64,000 nucleotides of DNA from Photobacterium profundum (GCF_003026285.1 NZ_PYOD01000002.1:985853-1049852); one strand, 5' to 3'. Positions 18,295 to 27,199 are shown, counted from the first letter of the stretch. Numbers and translations: made by a program. The notes: generated from the sequence alone by a model not told the origin.

Positions 18295-19833
18295 TTAGTC
18301 TACATTAACAGCAACATTAGTTGTGCTTTTCTGAGCTGACAACCTTTTTGTATTTATCGGCTTGGCTAGCCACACAATAGGAATTAAGCATAAGCATAAA
18401 ATGCCCGTCATCCAGAATATGTCAGTAGTTGACATCATATAGGCTTGGCGAGTTAATTCGCCATTCACTGCGGTTAGGTTATCGCCCATTTGATGGATGA
18501 ATTCCATTGCGCTTTGATTCGCATTGGTAAAACCTTCCGCTAATCTGGCATGGTGAAATTCCATGCGTTCATCCCACATTGTTGTGACGATAGAAGATGA
18601 AAAGCTACCAAACAAGGTTCTAAAGAAGGTCGATAATGCAACGGCATTGGCGATTTGGTCACTGCTGACGCTTGTTACAACCAGGTTTTGTAGTGGTACA
18701 AAAAACGCTAAGGTGGCAGCCCCTAGTACGAATTGCGGCAGCATAATGTAACTGTATGGAGCATCAAGGCTATAACTGGCTCGCCAAAACCCAACAATAG
18801 AAAACACAACGAAGGCATAGCTGAGTATGATCCGCAGATCGACCTTTTGTACGAGCTTACCAATAATGGGGGCGCTGATTATTGCCAATATACCGATGGG
18901 TGCTACTGCATAGCCAGACCAAGATGCGGTGTAGCCCATCACACCTTGTAACCATAGAGGAAGTAAGACGGTTGACCCAAAATACATCATGAAACCCAAG
19001 CACATCACAACAACCGCAACAAGGAAGTTACGTTGTTTGAAAAAACGGAAATTCACGATTGGGTTATCATGATACCATTCCCAAATAATCATTATCCCCC
19101 ATGACAAAATGGCCACGAAGGTCAAGCCAACAATGAGGTTTGACTGAAACCAGTCATTATCTTTACCTAAATCGAGCATCATCTGTAAGCTACCCGCCGC
19201 GATAACCAACAGACCAATACCAATATAATCGATGTTCTCACGCTGTGTTTTGGTATCGCGATCCTTAAGCAAAACATAAACCAGTATACTGGCAATAATA
19301 CCGATGGGTACATTGATGAAAAATATCCACGACCAAGAGTAATTATCGGTAAGTACGCCCCCCAGAATTGGGCCCATAATGGGGGCGACAACCACGGTCA
19401 TCGACCATAAAGCCATTGCCATTCCGTGTTTTTCTTTTGGAAAGTTACGTAATAATATACTTTGTGACAAAGGAGCAATTGAGCCTGAAACTGCCCCCTG
19501 CAGTACACGGAAGAAGATCAGCATCTCGATACTGCTAGAGATCCCGCACAGTATTGACGTAACAATAAAACCCACAACAGCAAATGTGAATAAACGTACT
19601 TCACCAAATCGGCGGCTTAGAAAGCCAGTCATTGGCATTGATATTGCGTTGGCGGCACCAAACGCGGTAATTACCCATATACCTTGGTCGGTAGATATGC
19701 CTAAGTTACCCGCAATAGTGGGTATGGCAACATTGGCAATAGACGTATCCAAGACCATCATAAAGGTCGCCATTGATGTGGCGAGAGTGATCAATAAGAG
19801 GCGAATCCCTTTGACAGGTGCTAAATCATTCAT
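18295..19833 (-). CDS. DHA2-family drug efflux MFS transporter (EmrB-like)
   Basis: The product is a 512-aa inner-membrane proton antiporter with 14 predicted helices. Family signatures are LDTSIANVAIPTIAGNLG (helix 1, motif D1), SMPMTGFLSRRFGEVRLFTF (motif A), RVLQGAVSGSIAPLSQSILL, and VVAPIMGPILGGVLTDNYSWSWIFFINVPIGI (motif C, antiporter-specific). It is the last gene of a three-gene operon with a membrane-fusion protein 12 bases upstream and an outer-membrane channel, forming a tripartite multidrug pump. GAGGTGATA precedes the start. Confidence 0.93.
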   Translation of the reverse strand: MNDLAPVKGIRLLLITLATSMATFMMVLDTSIANVAIPTIAGNLGISTDQGIWVITAFGAANAISMPMTGFLSRRFGEVRLFTFAVVGFIVTSILCGISSSIEMLIFFRVLQGAVSGSIAPLSQSILLRNFPKEKHGMAMALWSMTVVVAPIMGPILGGVLTDNYSWSWIFFINVPIGIIASILVYVLLKDRDTKTQRENIDYIGIGLLVIAAGSLQMMLDLGKDNDWFQSNLIVGLTFVAILSWGIMIIWEWYHDNPIVNFRFFKQRNFLVAVVVMCLGFMMYFGSTVLLPLWLQGVMGYTASWSGYAVAPIGILAIISAPIIGKLVQKVDLRIILSYAFVVFSIVGFWRASYSLDAPYSYIMLPQFVLGAATLAFFVPLQNLVVTSVSSDQIANAVALSTFFRTLFGSFSSSIVTTMWDERMEFHHARLAEGFTNANQSAMEFIHQMGDNLTAVNGELTRQAYMMSTTDIFWMTGILCLCLIPIVWLAKPINTKRLSAQKSTTNVAVNVD

Positions 19834-19845
19834 ATTATCACCTCA

Positions 19846-20991
19846 TTACAAGGTGATTTGATGAACAAATGTGTCAATATGTTGATCAACAGCTTGTAGG
19901 TGCTGTTGAGTAATATTGGCAAGGCTTTCATCAGTGGTAAAAACAGAGTGGTCAAAGGGTTGATTAGCAGCCGATTCAGTATCAACCGTTACTTTCATCG
20001 ACATACCGATACGAAGTGGGTGGGTTTTGAATTGTGCTGGATCAACGTAAATACGTACCGGTACACGCTGAATCACTTTGATCCAGTTACCTGTCGCATT
20101 CTGTGCTGGAATCGCAGAGAACGCACTGCCAGTACCTGCTCCTATACCAGCAACAACGCCTGTGTAAGTGTGTTTGCTACCGTATAAGTCAGAGATTAAC
20201 GTAACAGGTTGCCCTGCTTGCATATTGGTTAGCTGAGTTTCTTTAAAGTTTGCTTCAATCCATACTTTATTCAGTGGTACTAGCGTCATAAGTGCTTGTC
20301 CTGGTTGAATCTGTTGACCAACTTGTACGGCACGCTTGGCAATCATCCCGCTTTTAGGCGCAATAATTGTGCTGTTGACCTGTGCCAAATAGACTTTACG
20401 CAACTGTGAAATAGCGGCTTCAACCTGTGGGTTATTAAGCAGTTTCTCTTTAGGCAGTAATACCTCAGAAGCTTCCAGTTGTTTGTTCAATGCTACAAGA
20501 TTTTGTGAGCTGATGTTGACTGCGTTTTTAGCATGAGCAAGTACTTCTGGTAATACTGAGCCATCTTTGTCGCCGCCAATTCGGCGGTTGTAATCTTGTT
20601 TTGCTTGTTTGTAGGCGATTTTTTCAGCTTGAACTTGCGCTTTTAGTTGGTCGATTTTGATGTAATTGCTTTGAACCTGACGCAAGGTAGCTTTTAGGTT
20701 CGCTTCAGCTGACTGTTGCTCTAATGATAATTTATTACGATTCAAAGTGAGTAGTTCACTGCCTTGCTTAACCGCTTGTGTATCATCAACGTTAATCGTG
20801 TCTATTGTTCCGGGTTCTTGTGAGGTAATCATTACCTGCTGACCAGCCACATAGGCATCGTCTGTTTGCTGTTGCGTAGTCGGTAGTAACATGAACCAAA
20901 TACCTGCCGCTACCGCAACAATAAGGGTGAAGCTGGTTAGAATAATATTACGTTTTTTCTTTGATGAGTTAGATAGTGTTTGAGCTGTCAT
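19846..20991 (-). CDS. HlyD-family membrane fusion protein of the efflux pump (EmrA-like)
   Basis: This periplasmic adaptor (381 aa) links the EmrB-like pump to the outer-membrane channel. It has one N-terminal anchor helix (about 16-35), then DDAYVAGQQVMITSQEPGTI, the conserved first lipoyl half. A long coiled-coil hairpin follows (about 75-200, rich in Q, A, K, L), then the second half (STIIAPKSGMIAKRAVQVGQQIQPGQALMTLVP) and the beta-barrel (VWIEANFKETQLTNMQAGQPV). The C-terminus extends to residue 381 with a helical tail. The gene sits between the outer-membrane component (11 bases before it) and the MFS gene. Confidence 0.93.
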   Translation of the reverse strand: MTAQTLSNSSKKKRNIILTSFTLIVAVAAGIWFMLLPTTQQQTDDAYVAGQQVMITSQEPGTIDTINVDDTQAVKQGSELLTLNRNKLSLEQQSAEANLKATLRQVQSNYIKIDQLKAQVQAEKIAYKQAKQDYNRRIGGDKDGSVLPEVLAHAKNAVNISSQNLVALNKQLEASEVLLPKEKLLNNPQVEAAISQLRKVYLAQVNSTIIAPKSGMIAKRAVQVGQQIQPGQALMTLVPLNKVWIEANFKETQLTNMQAGQPVTLISDLYGSKHTYTGVVAGIGAGTGSAFSAIPAQNATGNWIKVIQRVPVRIYVDPAQFKTHPLRIGMSMKVTVDTESAANQPFDHSVFTTDESLANITQQHLQAVDQHIDTFVHQITL

Positions 20992-21002
20992 TGTTATTCT
21001 CT

Positions 21003-22439
21003 TTACTCGTTGTTGCTTGGTGTTGATGCCAAAACGGATTGTTCTTGTTGGTAATCACCACCAAGTGCCACGATTAACTGCAATTGATTTTGTAAAATAG
21101 CGGATTCAGTATTGGTGGCCTTTACAACCTGTTGGTGCCATTGCATACGGGCACTGTTCATATCAGCAAAGCTTGATAAACCACGCTCGTAACGATTATT
21201 TAAAATGTCGTATGCTTGCTGGTAATGGGCAACGGATGATTGTGCGAGTACTTGCTGTTTTTGTGCTTCTTGTAAGCTGACAATGGCATCGGAGGTTTGT
21301 TTTACCGCGTTAAGTACTGTTTGATTGTAATTTGTGACAGCTTGATCAAAGTGAATATTGGCTGATGCGTAATTGGCATCGCGCACCCCACCGTCATAAA
21401 GCGGTAAGCTCGCTGCAACTGTGGCACCCCCTAAAAATAAGCTGGCAGGGTTCATACTTGAGAGCTTTTGAAATACACCCATTACCATCAAGTTCACGTC
21501 TGGATAATATGCCGCTTTGGCTTGTTTAATACCTTGCTCGTTCGCTTCCACCATCCATTTGCTGGCAATAATGTCAGGACGACGACCGAGTAAATTCATC
21601 GGTATCGTATCGACTGCTGCCAATTGGTTGATTGCTTGAGCATTCGGTAAGGTTAATTGACCTAACTGATCGGGAGTTTTAGCAAGATACAAAGCGAGTT
21701 GGTTTTTTGCTAATTGCTGTTGGGCTTTTGCATCTGATAACTGAGCTGATAAGGTATCTATATCACCTTGGTTTTGAAACGATTCAGCTTCACTGGCTAA
21801 ACCACGCTTTACTTGCGCGGTAATCACTTTATTTTGATGATTAATTTCGTCTAATAACGTGGTTAAGTTTTGCTCTAGACGATAATTATTCTGTAAAGCA
21901 AAGTAACTGCTGGCAATAGATGCCGATATTACTAACCGAGCTTGTGCTTCTTGCGCTTGCAAAGACAGCTTTTGATCACTTGCTGCGGTAATTGTCGCTT
22001 CGTTCTTGCCCCAAAAATCAAATTGGTATGAAAAAGAGGGGAGGAGCATACCTATAGCAGAGTAGTCAGCATTTGAGGTATTGAACGATTGCGTATTAGC
22101 GCCAATACCACCGCCACTTACATTTAGGTTTAGTTTGGGTTTATCACCAGATTCAGCAAGAGCCACTTGCTGAGAGGCCAAAGCAATGCGCTGTTTGGCT
22201 TGTTGTAATGTAAGGTTATTTGTAAGCCCTAGTTGGATTAGCTGTGTGAGCTGTTGATCACCAAATTGATTCCACCATTGACGATGAATAGCTTGAATAT
22301 CATGACTTTTTAGTTGAATTTGTTCATTTGTTAACATCGATTGATGTTGCGGTTCTTCTGGGGGAATCATGCTACATCCAGAAAGTACCGATAGGGATAA
22401 TAATATCGGAATGGATGCATTTTTATGAAAACGGTTCAT
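21003..22439 (-). CDS. Outer-membrane efflux lipoprotein (NodT/OprM family)
   Basis: The product is a 478-aa TolC-like channel subunit with a lipoprotein signal peptide: the lipobox is LSGC with the lipidated Cys at residue 22 (MNRFHKNASIPILLSLSVLSGC). Two repeated outer-membrane efflux domains follow, with typical pieces WWNQFGDQQLTQLIQLGLTNNLTLQQAKQRI, the second-domain start LLGRRPDIIASKWMVEA and YDGGVRDANYASANIHFDQA. It is the first gene of the efflux operon and is divergent from a LysR gene 80 bases away, which probably regulates it. Confidence 0.93.
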   Translation of the reverse strand: MNRFHKNASIPILLSLSVLSGCSMIPPEEPQHQSMLTNEQIQLKSHDIQAIHRQWWNQFGDQQLTQLIQLGLTNNLTLQQAKQRIALASQQVALAESGDKPKLNLNVSGGGIGANTQSFNTSNADYSAIGMLLPSFSYQFDFWGKNEATITAASDQKLSLQAQEAQARLVISASIASSYFALQNNYRLEQNLTTLLDEINHQNKVITAQVKRGLASEAESFQNQGDIDTLSAQLSDAKAQQQLAKNQLALYLAKTPDQLGQLTLPNAQAINQLAAVDTIPMNLLGRRPDIIASKWMVEANEQGIKQAKAAYYPDVNLMVMGVFQKLSSMNPASLFLGGATVAASLPLYDGGVRDANYASANIHFDQAVTNYNQTVLNAVKQTSDAIVSLQEAQKQQVLAQSSVAHYQQAYDILNNRYERGLSSFADMNSARMQWHQQVVKATNTESAILQNQLQLIVALGGDYQQEQSVLASTPSNNE

Positions 22440-22519
22440 CGTCTGTCCTAATCTGTTTTATAGGGCAAAGTATAAATATGATCCAATTGTTGATATATAC
22501 GTCATAAAGGAAAAGACTG

Positions 22520-23440
22520 TTGCAGACAAAAAACAATAAGATTGGTTTCGATCTGAATACCCTTGAGATGTTTGCGCGAGTAGTCGAGTGCCATAGCTTC
22601 ACACAAGCTGCGGCAGAGTTAGAGATAACGAAATCAACGATTAGCCGAAAAATCGCAGAGTTAGAAAAACATTTAGGGGCTCGACTATTAACACGATCAA
22701 CGCGAACCTTGGTGCTAACGAAAGAGGGCGAAACGTTTTACCAATCTTGTACCCATATCATAGAGCTTATTGAGCAAACTGAATTGGAAGTTATGGCAAG
22801 CCATGATCTGATTCGCGGGCCATTGAACATTGTTATGCCTGTAGAGGTAGGGAATGGGTTATTAGGACGGTGCATGAAAGAATTCATGAAATTACATCCT
22901 CAAGTAACTATCCATTTGGAACTATCTAATAGAAAAGTTGATCTGATTGCTGAAGGTATTGATTTAAAAGTACAAGTCGGAGAGCTGGATGAGTCGTCGT
23001 TAATTGCCCGAACATTCCACTATTCGACGCGAATTCTTGTAGCTAGTCCCGAATATTTAGCAGAATACGGAACTCCACAATTACTTAGCGATTTAAAAGC
23101 GCCTCATCAGCAAATTAAAAATAGTAGTTCAGTACGAACAGCAGATAAAAACGTATTAGCTGGATTGCCTTACCGCTTCAATGTGAACACGATAAATTCA
23201 TCATTGGAAGCTTGTTTAGATGGTTTTGGTATTACTTTTATGCCTGAGTTTATTTGTAAAGAACACATAGTGACAGGACGTCTAGTACACGTTTTACCTG
23301 ATGTATATTCGGCCCAGATCCCCATTAGTTTTGTTTATCCCGAGAGAAAGTTGATTTCAAAGCGGTTGAGAGAATTTATTGACTTTTCCATTATGCGTTT
23401 TGAACAAGAGATAACGTTACGAAAAGTAAATGAAATTTAG
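22520..23440 (+). CDS. LysR-family transcriptional regulator, divergent from efflux operon
   Basis: The product is 306 aa, starting with TTG at 22520. ATAAAGG lies nine bases before it, and the next ATG (22568) would remove the first helix of the DNA-binding domain. The N-terminal winged helix is LNTLEMFARVVECHSFTQAAAELEITKSTISRKIAELEKHLGARLL (about 12-58). The C-terminal effector-binding domain is of the CrgA/YafC kind (PLNIVMPVEVGNGLLGRCMKEFM). The 80-base gap to the efflux operon makes it the likely local regulator. The effector is unknown. Confidence 0.9.
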   Translation: MQTKNNKIGFDLNTLEMFARVVECHSFTQAAAELEITKSTISRKIAELEKHLGARLLTRSTRTLVLTKEGETFYQSCTHIIELIEQTELEVMASHDLIRGPLNIVMPVEVGNGLLGRCMKEFMKLHPQVTIHLELSNRKVDLIAEGIDLKVQVGELDESSLIARTFHYSTRILVASPEYLAEYGTPQLLSDLKAPHQQIKNSSSVRTADKNVLAGLPYRFNVNTINSSLEACLDGFGITFMPEFICKEHIVTGRLVHVLPDVYSAQIPISFVYPERKLISKRLREFIDFSIMRFEQEITLRKVNEI

Positions 23441-23547
23441 ATCTCATTATGTACAGCGTGTGCTACGTGTTTAGAGGCGGTTTATAGCCATGCAGTGTGA
23501 TCTTGGTCATCTTTTACAGTGCTATGCAAATGAAGGTGAAATTGATA

Positions 23548-24108
23548 ATGAAGCGATTGGTAAAACTATTGGTTGTTCTATTTAGCTTGTCTCTCACTGC
23601 TTGCGCTAATAACGGCAGCTCCTCTTCATATAATGCGAACTACTACACTGGGTCGTGGTGGTATGACGATTACTACTATTACTGGGCCGATAACTATCCT
23701 TGGTGCTGTGATTCTGATGATAAGTGGGATGAAGTACTTAATAGCTGGTGGAATAATCTAGACGAAGATAAACAGCAACAAGTAAAAGATAACGTGGCAA
23801 ATTGGAAAGAGAATGGTGAGAAACCAGATTTAACAACATTGAAATCTGATTTCAAAACACATTGGAGCAGCCTACCAGAAGAAAAGCGCAACAAGGTACT
23901 TGATTCACGAGAAAAGCATTTGAATGATCCATCGACAGCCAAAGACCGCCTCGAAAGTGTAGATAAAGATAAAGTTGCTCAGAAGGTTAATGATAGTGAT
24001 AAATTGAGAGCTAACCTAAATGCTGATCATCGTTCCCAATTTCAGTCTCGTATGGGAAGCGCACCAGTAATGATGCGTGGACGTTTAGGTGGTGGTTTTA
24101 GGCATTAA
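23548..24108 (+). CDS. Hypothetical lipoprotein, Trp/Tyr-rich N-terminus
   Basis: The product is 186 aa from the ATG at 23548; AAGGTG is nine bases upstream, and this start gives a proper lipoprotein signal (MKRLVKLLVVLFSLSLTAC, Cys 19). The first 45 mature residues are extraordinarily aromatic (WWYDDYYYYWADNYPWCC). A charged helical region follows, with repeated WxxLxxxxxxxVxxxxxxW-like spacing (VLNSWWNNLDEDKQQQVKDN, HWSSLPEEKRNKVLDS), and a Met/Arg/Gly tail (PVMMRGRLGGGFRH). I recognise no family. It is a single gene in the envelope compartment. Confidence 0.8.
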   Translation: MKRLVKLLVVLFSLSLTACANNGSSSSYNANYYTGSWWYDDYYYYWADNYPWCCDSDDKWDEVLNSWWNNLDEDKQQQVKDNVANWKENGEKPDLTTLKSDFKTHWSSLPEEKRNKVLDSREKHLNDPSTAKDRLESVDKDKVAQKVNDSDKLRANLNADHRSQFQSRMGSAPVMMRGRLGGGFRH

Positions 24109-24442
24109 AGAATGCCATTCCTACAGACATTTCCCTTGAATTAAACACGCTGAGAACACTCTGAATTCTGCATCTTGAGGTGATTTGGGTATAAATGGAC
24201 ATCAGATTCTGCTGTGCTAGGTAGATTATATGGTGTAGAACGGGATTATTACGTTATTTCACTTTTATTAATCAGAGATATAAAGGTGAAAATGCTTAAT
24301 AAAGAGGCGAACAGTAAGACCCTTATGTTTTCAGGTTCTTTATGGTGTTTTTTTAAGTCTCTGTTATATAGGTATTTCCGTAGGCGCGTATCAGAATATG
24401 TGTGCTTTTTTTGATTTTTTGCCACATAAAAAACAAAAAAGA
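24109..24442. other. Non-coding region before the first csp gene
   Basis: I see no gene. A 66-codon frame at 24214-24414 lacks a ribosome site and a recognisable sequence. The stretch holds the left copy of a dispersed-looking repeat (24143-24198) and an A-rich tract (near 24427-24440) just before the csp promoter. Confidence 0.5.
24143..24198. repeat. Repeat copy 1 flanking the csp pair
   Basis: The order is CACGCTGAGA, then AATTCTGCATCTTGAGGT, then TTGGGTATAA. It recurs with about three quarters identity at 25677-25731 in the same orientation, so the two copies bracket the two csp genes. Confidence 0.6.
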
Positions 24443-24653
24443 CTACCCAAATCCTTTTAGGATGCTATTATTCTTTCCGGCTGTAATTCAGACCTATTTA
24501 TATGCAATATTATGTTTTAGAAAACCTTTGCTGCACTGCTTTTCAAGTATGTTGTTTTTGAAGATTTCACTCATAAGTTATCATCACATAAATAATTCTA
24601 TTCTGGCTAAAACCGCATTATTGCGAATTATTTCGAAAATTTAGGAGACTATC
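24443..24653 (+). promoter_or_regulatory. Promoter and long 5' leader of the first csp gene
   Basis: CTACCCAA (24443-24450), a 15-base gap and TATTAT (24466-24471) match the spacing in front of the second csp copy. Both transcripts would start near a CGG and share the opening GGCTGTAATTCAGACC. The leader is about 175 bases, as expected for cspA-type mRNAs whose leader controls cold translation (family knowledge). Confidence 0.65.
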
Positions 24654-24863
24654 ATGTCTAACACAACTGGTATCGTTAAGTGGTTCAACGAAGAGAAAGG
24701 TTTCGGTTTCATTACTCAAGATAACGGCGGCGCTGACGTATTCGTTCACTTCCGTGCTATCGCTTCTGAAGGCTTCAAAACTCTTGCTGAAGGTCAAAAA
24801 GTTTCTTTTGACGTTGAACAAGGCCAGAAAGGTCCTCAAGCTGCTAACGTAGTTGCTCTTTAA
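24654..24863 (+). CDS. Cold-shock protein, CspA family (copy 1)
   Basis: The product is a 69-aa single cold-shock domain that binds single-stranded RNA/DNA and acts as an RNA chaperone. RNP1 is KGFGFIT and RNP2 is VFVHF, with the conserved [15 protein letters not shown] at the N-terminus and [10 protein letters not shown] at the C-terminus. AGGAG lies before the ATG. The coding sequence and the downstream terminator are essentially identical to those of the copy at 25303, while the leaders have diverged. It is expressed from its own promoter. Confidence 0.97.
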   Translation: MSNTTGIVKWFNEEKGFGFITQDNGGADVFVHFRAIASEGFKTLAEGQKVSFDVEQGQKGPQAANVVAL

Positions 24864-24886
24864 TTTAGAGTCTATGTAACAGTATA

Positions 24887-24914
24887 AAATGTCGGCTTAG
24901 CCGGCATTTTTTTT
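24887..24914 (+). terminator. Terminator of csp copy 1
   Basis: AATGTCGGC-TTA-GCCGGCATT (one G-U pair) is followed by a long T-run. Confidence 0.92.
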
Positions 24915-25084
24915 ATCTGCTATTTGTATACCCACTTTTATACCAAATCCTTTCTGTGTGTTTAATCACCGATCATCCGTGGTTGCTAAATACGTTCAAT
25001 TTGTTGATTTATATATAAAAAAATAGTTATGTGAAAACTTTAATATGCACTTAGTCACATTTGTGGGATGTTCGGTAAATAAAG

Positions 25085-25302
25085 CTACCCAACCGTATAT
25101 TCTGTGGTAATATGTGTCTCGGCCTGTAATTCAGACCTTATTTATATGCAACATTATGTTTTAGAAAAGCTTCGCTGTACCGATTTACCCAGTAAGTTGT
25201 CATGAAGGTTTCCACTCATAAGTTTCGTTCACATAGATAATTCTTTTTTCGGCTACAAACGCATTTTTGCGAATTATTTTATTGAAAATTTTGGAGACTA
25301 TT
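25085..25302 (+). promoter_or_regulatory. Promoter and long 5' leader of the second csp gene
   Basis: CTACCCAA (25085-25092), 15 bases and TAATAT (25108-25113) precede a leader of about 182 bases. The leader opens with GGCCTGTAATTCAGACC and is collinear with the leader of copy 1, with scattered substitutions and small insertions. Confidence 0.65.
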
Positions 25303-25512
25303 ATGTCTAACACAACTGGTATCGTTAAGTGGTTCAACGAAGAGAAAGGTTTCGGTTTCATTACTCAAGATAACGGCGGCGCTGACGTATTCGTTCACTT
25401 CCGTGCTATCGCTTCTGAAGGCTTCAAAACTCTTGCTGAAGGTCAAAAAGTTTCTTTTGACGTTGAACAAGGCCAGAAAGGTCCTCAAGCTGCTAACGTA
25501 GTTGCTCTTTAA
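25303..25512 (+). CDS. Cold-shock protein, CspA family (copy 2)
   Basis: The 69-aa product is identical to that of the gene at 24654, and the DNA of the coding region looks identical as well. TTGGAGACT supplies the ribosome site. An in-frame upstream ATG (25267) lies in the leader and is not the start. The gene has its own promoter, leader and terminator. Identity across the coding region against diverged leaders points to recent gene conversion or selection on codon choice. Confidence 0.97.
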   Translation: MSNTTGIVKWFNEEKGFGFITQDNGGADVFVHFRAIASEGFKTLAEGQKVSFDVEQGQKGPQAANVVAL

Positions 25513-25535
25513 TTTAGAGTCTATGTAACAGTATA

Positions 25536-25565
25536 AAAATGTCGGCTTAGCCGGCATTTTTTTTA
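25536..25565 (+). terminator. Terminator of csp copy 2
   Basis: It has the same stem as copy 1 (ATGTCGGC/GCCGGCAT) followed by a T-run. Confidence 0.92.
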
Positions 25566-25676
25566 TCTAAAATTCAAAATTAACGTTATTTTGAATCACC
25601 CATCATTTTCCTTCATGTTTGTAATGATTCCTATCAATTTGAGTCATAACCTTCTATTTTGTACACTGTACCTAAC

Positions 25677-25731
25677 AAAACGCGCTGAGATCACCCTTAA
25701 TTCTGCACCTTGAGGTTACTGGGTATAATCG
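25677..25731. repeat. Repeat copy 2 flanking the csp pair
   Basis: CGCGCTGAGA, AATTCTGCACCTTGAGGT and TGGGTATAA match the copy at 24143-24198. It lies immediately upstream of the ABC ATPase gene, so its GGGTATAATCG may contribute promoter sequence (inference). Confidence 0.6.
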
Positions 25732-25746
25732 TATTGCGGAGGGGAT

Positions 25747-26436
25747 ATGACAAACAATACAGATATCTTGCTATCAATTAATCAGTTAGGTTCTGGGCTT
25801 GAAACTAAAAGCGGTATGTTACTGACTAAAACCGTTAAGTCTGGCGAACACCTTGCCATATCTGGATCATCAGGATGTGGAAAAACGAGCTTATTAATGG
25901 TCTTAGCTGGGCTGAAAGAACCCAATAGTGGAAGTTTTTTCTGGCAGGGACAATCCGTCTTGGTCGACAGACTCACTTGGTGGCGACAACAATTTTGCTA
26001 TTTGCCACAGCAGCCTGTTATGGGGGCTGAAACCATTAGCCAAGTACTGCGGTTACCTTGGACACTAAATGCGATAAGAAACGTGCCTTCTCCTTCTTCT
26101 GAAACATCACTATTGAGTCAAGACGCCGCAACTGAACCAAGTGATCAAGCTTGTATTCATGCTTTGCGACAAGTAGGGCTGAAACAATCATTAGACACTG
26201 ATGTTAATTTACTTTCTGGTGGTGAAAAGCAACGTATTGCTATCGCCCGTGCTGTATTAATGCAGCGACCATTGTGGTTATTAGATGAGCCAACATCAGC
26301 ATTAGATGGCACAAGTCGTGACACTATCATTGAATTGCTAGCCAAACTTGCCCCTACTCGAATATCTGTATCACATGACCCTGTGTGGTTGGCATCGAGT
26401 GATCACCTGTATCATATGGAATCAAATAATGGATAG
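25747..26436 (+). CDS. fetA: ABC transporter ATPase, FetA (YbbL)-like
   Basis: The product is a 229-aa cytoplasmic ATPase. Walker A is GSSGCGKTS (residues 40-48), the Q-loop region is FCYLPQQPVMGAETI, the ABC signature is LLSGGEKQRIAIARAVL, Walker B is LWLLDEPTSALD, and the switch His is in SVSHDP. A low-complexity insertion rich in Ser/Pro/Glu (about residues 112-132) sits before the signature. It overlaps by 8 bases the permease gene that follows, which is of the FetB/YbbM type. In E. coli FetAB is linked to iron export under oxidative stress. The assignment rests mainly on the partner. Confidence 0.8.
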   Translation: MTNNTDILLSINQLGSGLETKSGMLLTKTVKSGEHLAISGSSGCGKTSLLMVLAGLKEPNSGSFFWQGQSVLVDRLTWWRQQFCYLPQQPVMGAETISQVLRLPWTLNAIRNVPSPSSETSLLSQDAATEPSDQACIHALRQVGLKQSLDTDVNLLSGGEKQRIAIARAVLMQRPLWLLDEPTSALDGTSRDTIIELLAKLAPTRISVSHDPVWLASSDHLYHMESNNG

Positions 26437-27199
26437 TGTGGCCAATATTCAGAATGTCGCCTTAGCTGCATTCTACCTGTTGCTATTATTGCCCTTATTT
26501 TTATTTCATCGTTGGCAGCTAGGCTTAACACGTGCTGTTGTTGAAGCGGTATTAAGAATGACGTTACAACTTGCTATTGTTGGCATGTATTTACAAACGT
26601 TATTTACTTGGCAAAACCCAACGTTGAATATTATTTGGCTGTCTATCATGGCGTTTGTTGCCAGTTATAGTATTTGCCGAAGAGCAGAAGTTAATCTGCG
26701 GAAAGTATTTCCAGCAGTATTGCTAGGGCAGGGGGTCGCATTATTGGTTGTCTTACCGGCTATGTTAGCGGGAGTGATCCAAGCTGAACCTTGGTGGCAA
26801 GCGCAATATATGATTCCAGTGGCAGGAATGTTATTAGGTAATTGCTTAACTGCCAACGTATTAGCGTTGGAACGCTGGCATAGTAGCTTACGAGATAAAC
26901 AAAATGAGTATCAATTTTATCTTACTTTAGGGGCGCCTAACCCGGTTCAACCTTTTATTCGTACGGCTGTAAAAGCAGCGCTTGCGCCTCAACTCGCATC
27001 GATGACAACATTGGGAATTGTGAGTTTGCCAGGCATGATGACAGGGCAAATTCTTGGTGGAACAGAACCACTGCTTGCTGTGAAATATCAGCTTGTCATT
27101 ATGGTGGCGATTTTCATTGCCGGTGTATTATCGGTAACAACTTGTTTAGCGCTTGTGAGCCGTTATGCTTTCAACCGTTACGGGCAATTGATGATATAG
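26429..27199 (+). CDS. fetB: ABC transporter permease, FetB (YbbM)-like
   Basis: The product has 256 aa from the ATG at 26429 (MDSVANIQNVALAAFYLLLLLPL); the frame is open further upstream but that part lies inside fetA. Six to seven hydrophobic segments are present, with the UPF0014-type blocks RMTLQLAIVGMYLQTLF, IPVAGMLLGNCLTANVLALERW and TTLGIVSLPGMMTGQILGGTEPLLAVKYQLVIM. It is translationally coupled to fetA. The last 29 bases overlap the convergent hypothetical gene. Confidence 0.85.
   Translation: MDSVANIQNVALAAFYLLLLLPLFLFHRWQLGLTRAVVEAVLRMTLQLAIVGMYLQTLFTWQNPTLNIIWLSIMAFVASYSICRRAEVNLRKVFPAVLLGQGVALLVVLPAMLAGVIQAEPWWQAQYMIPVAGMLLGNCLTANVLALERWHSSLRDKQNEYQFYLTLGAPNPVQPFIRTAVKAALAPQLASMTTLGIVSLPGMMTGQILGGTEPLLAVKYQLVIMVAIFIAGVLSVTTCLALVSRYAFNRYGQLMI

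Noticed and set aside
24214..24414. 66-codon frame upstream of the first csp gene
   Set aside because: It has no ribosome site, its composition resembles non-coding DNA, and it ends at the csp promoter.
24402..24644. 80-codon frame covering the csp leader
   Set aside because: It overlaps the promoter and leader that are conserved between the two csp copies. It is an accidental frame.
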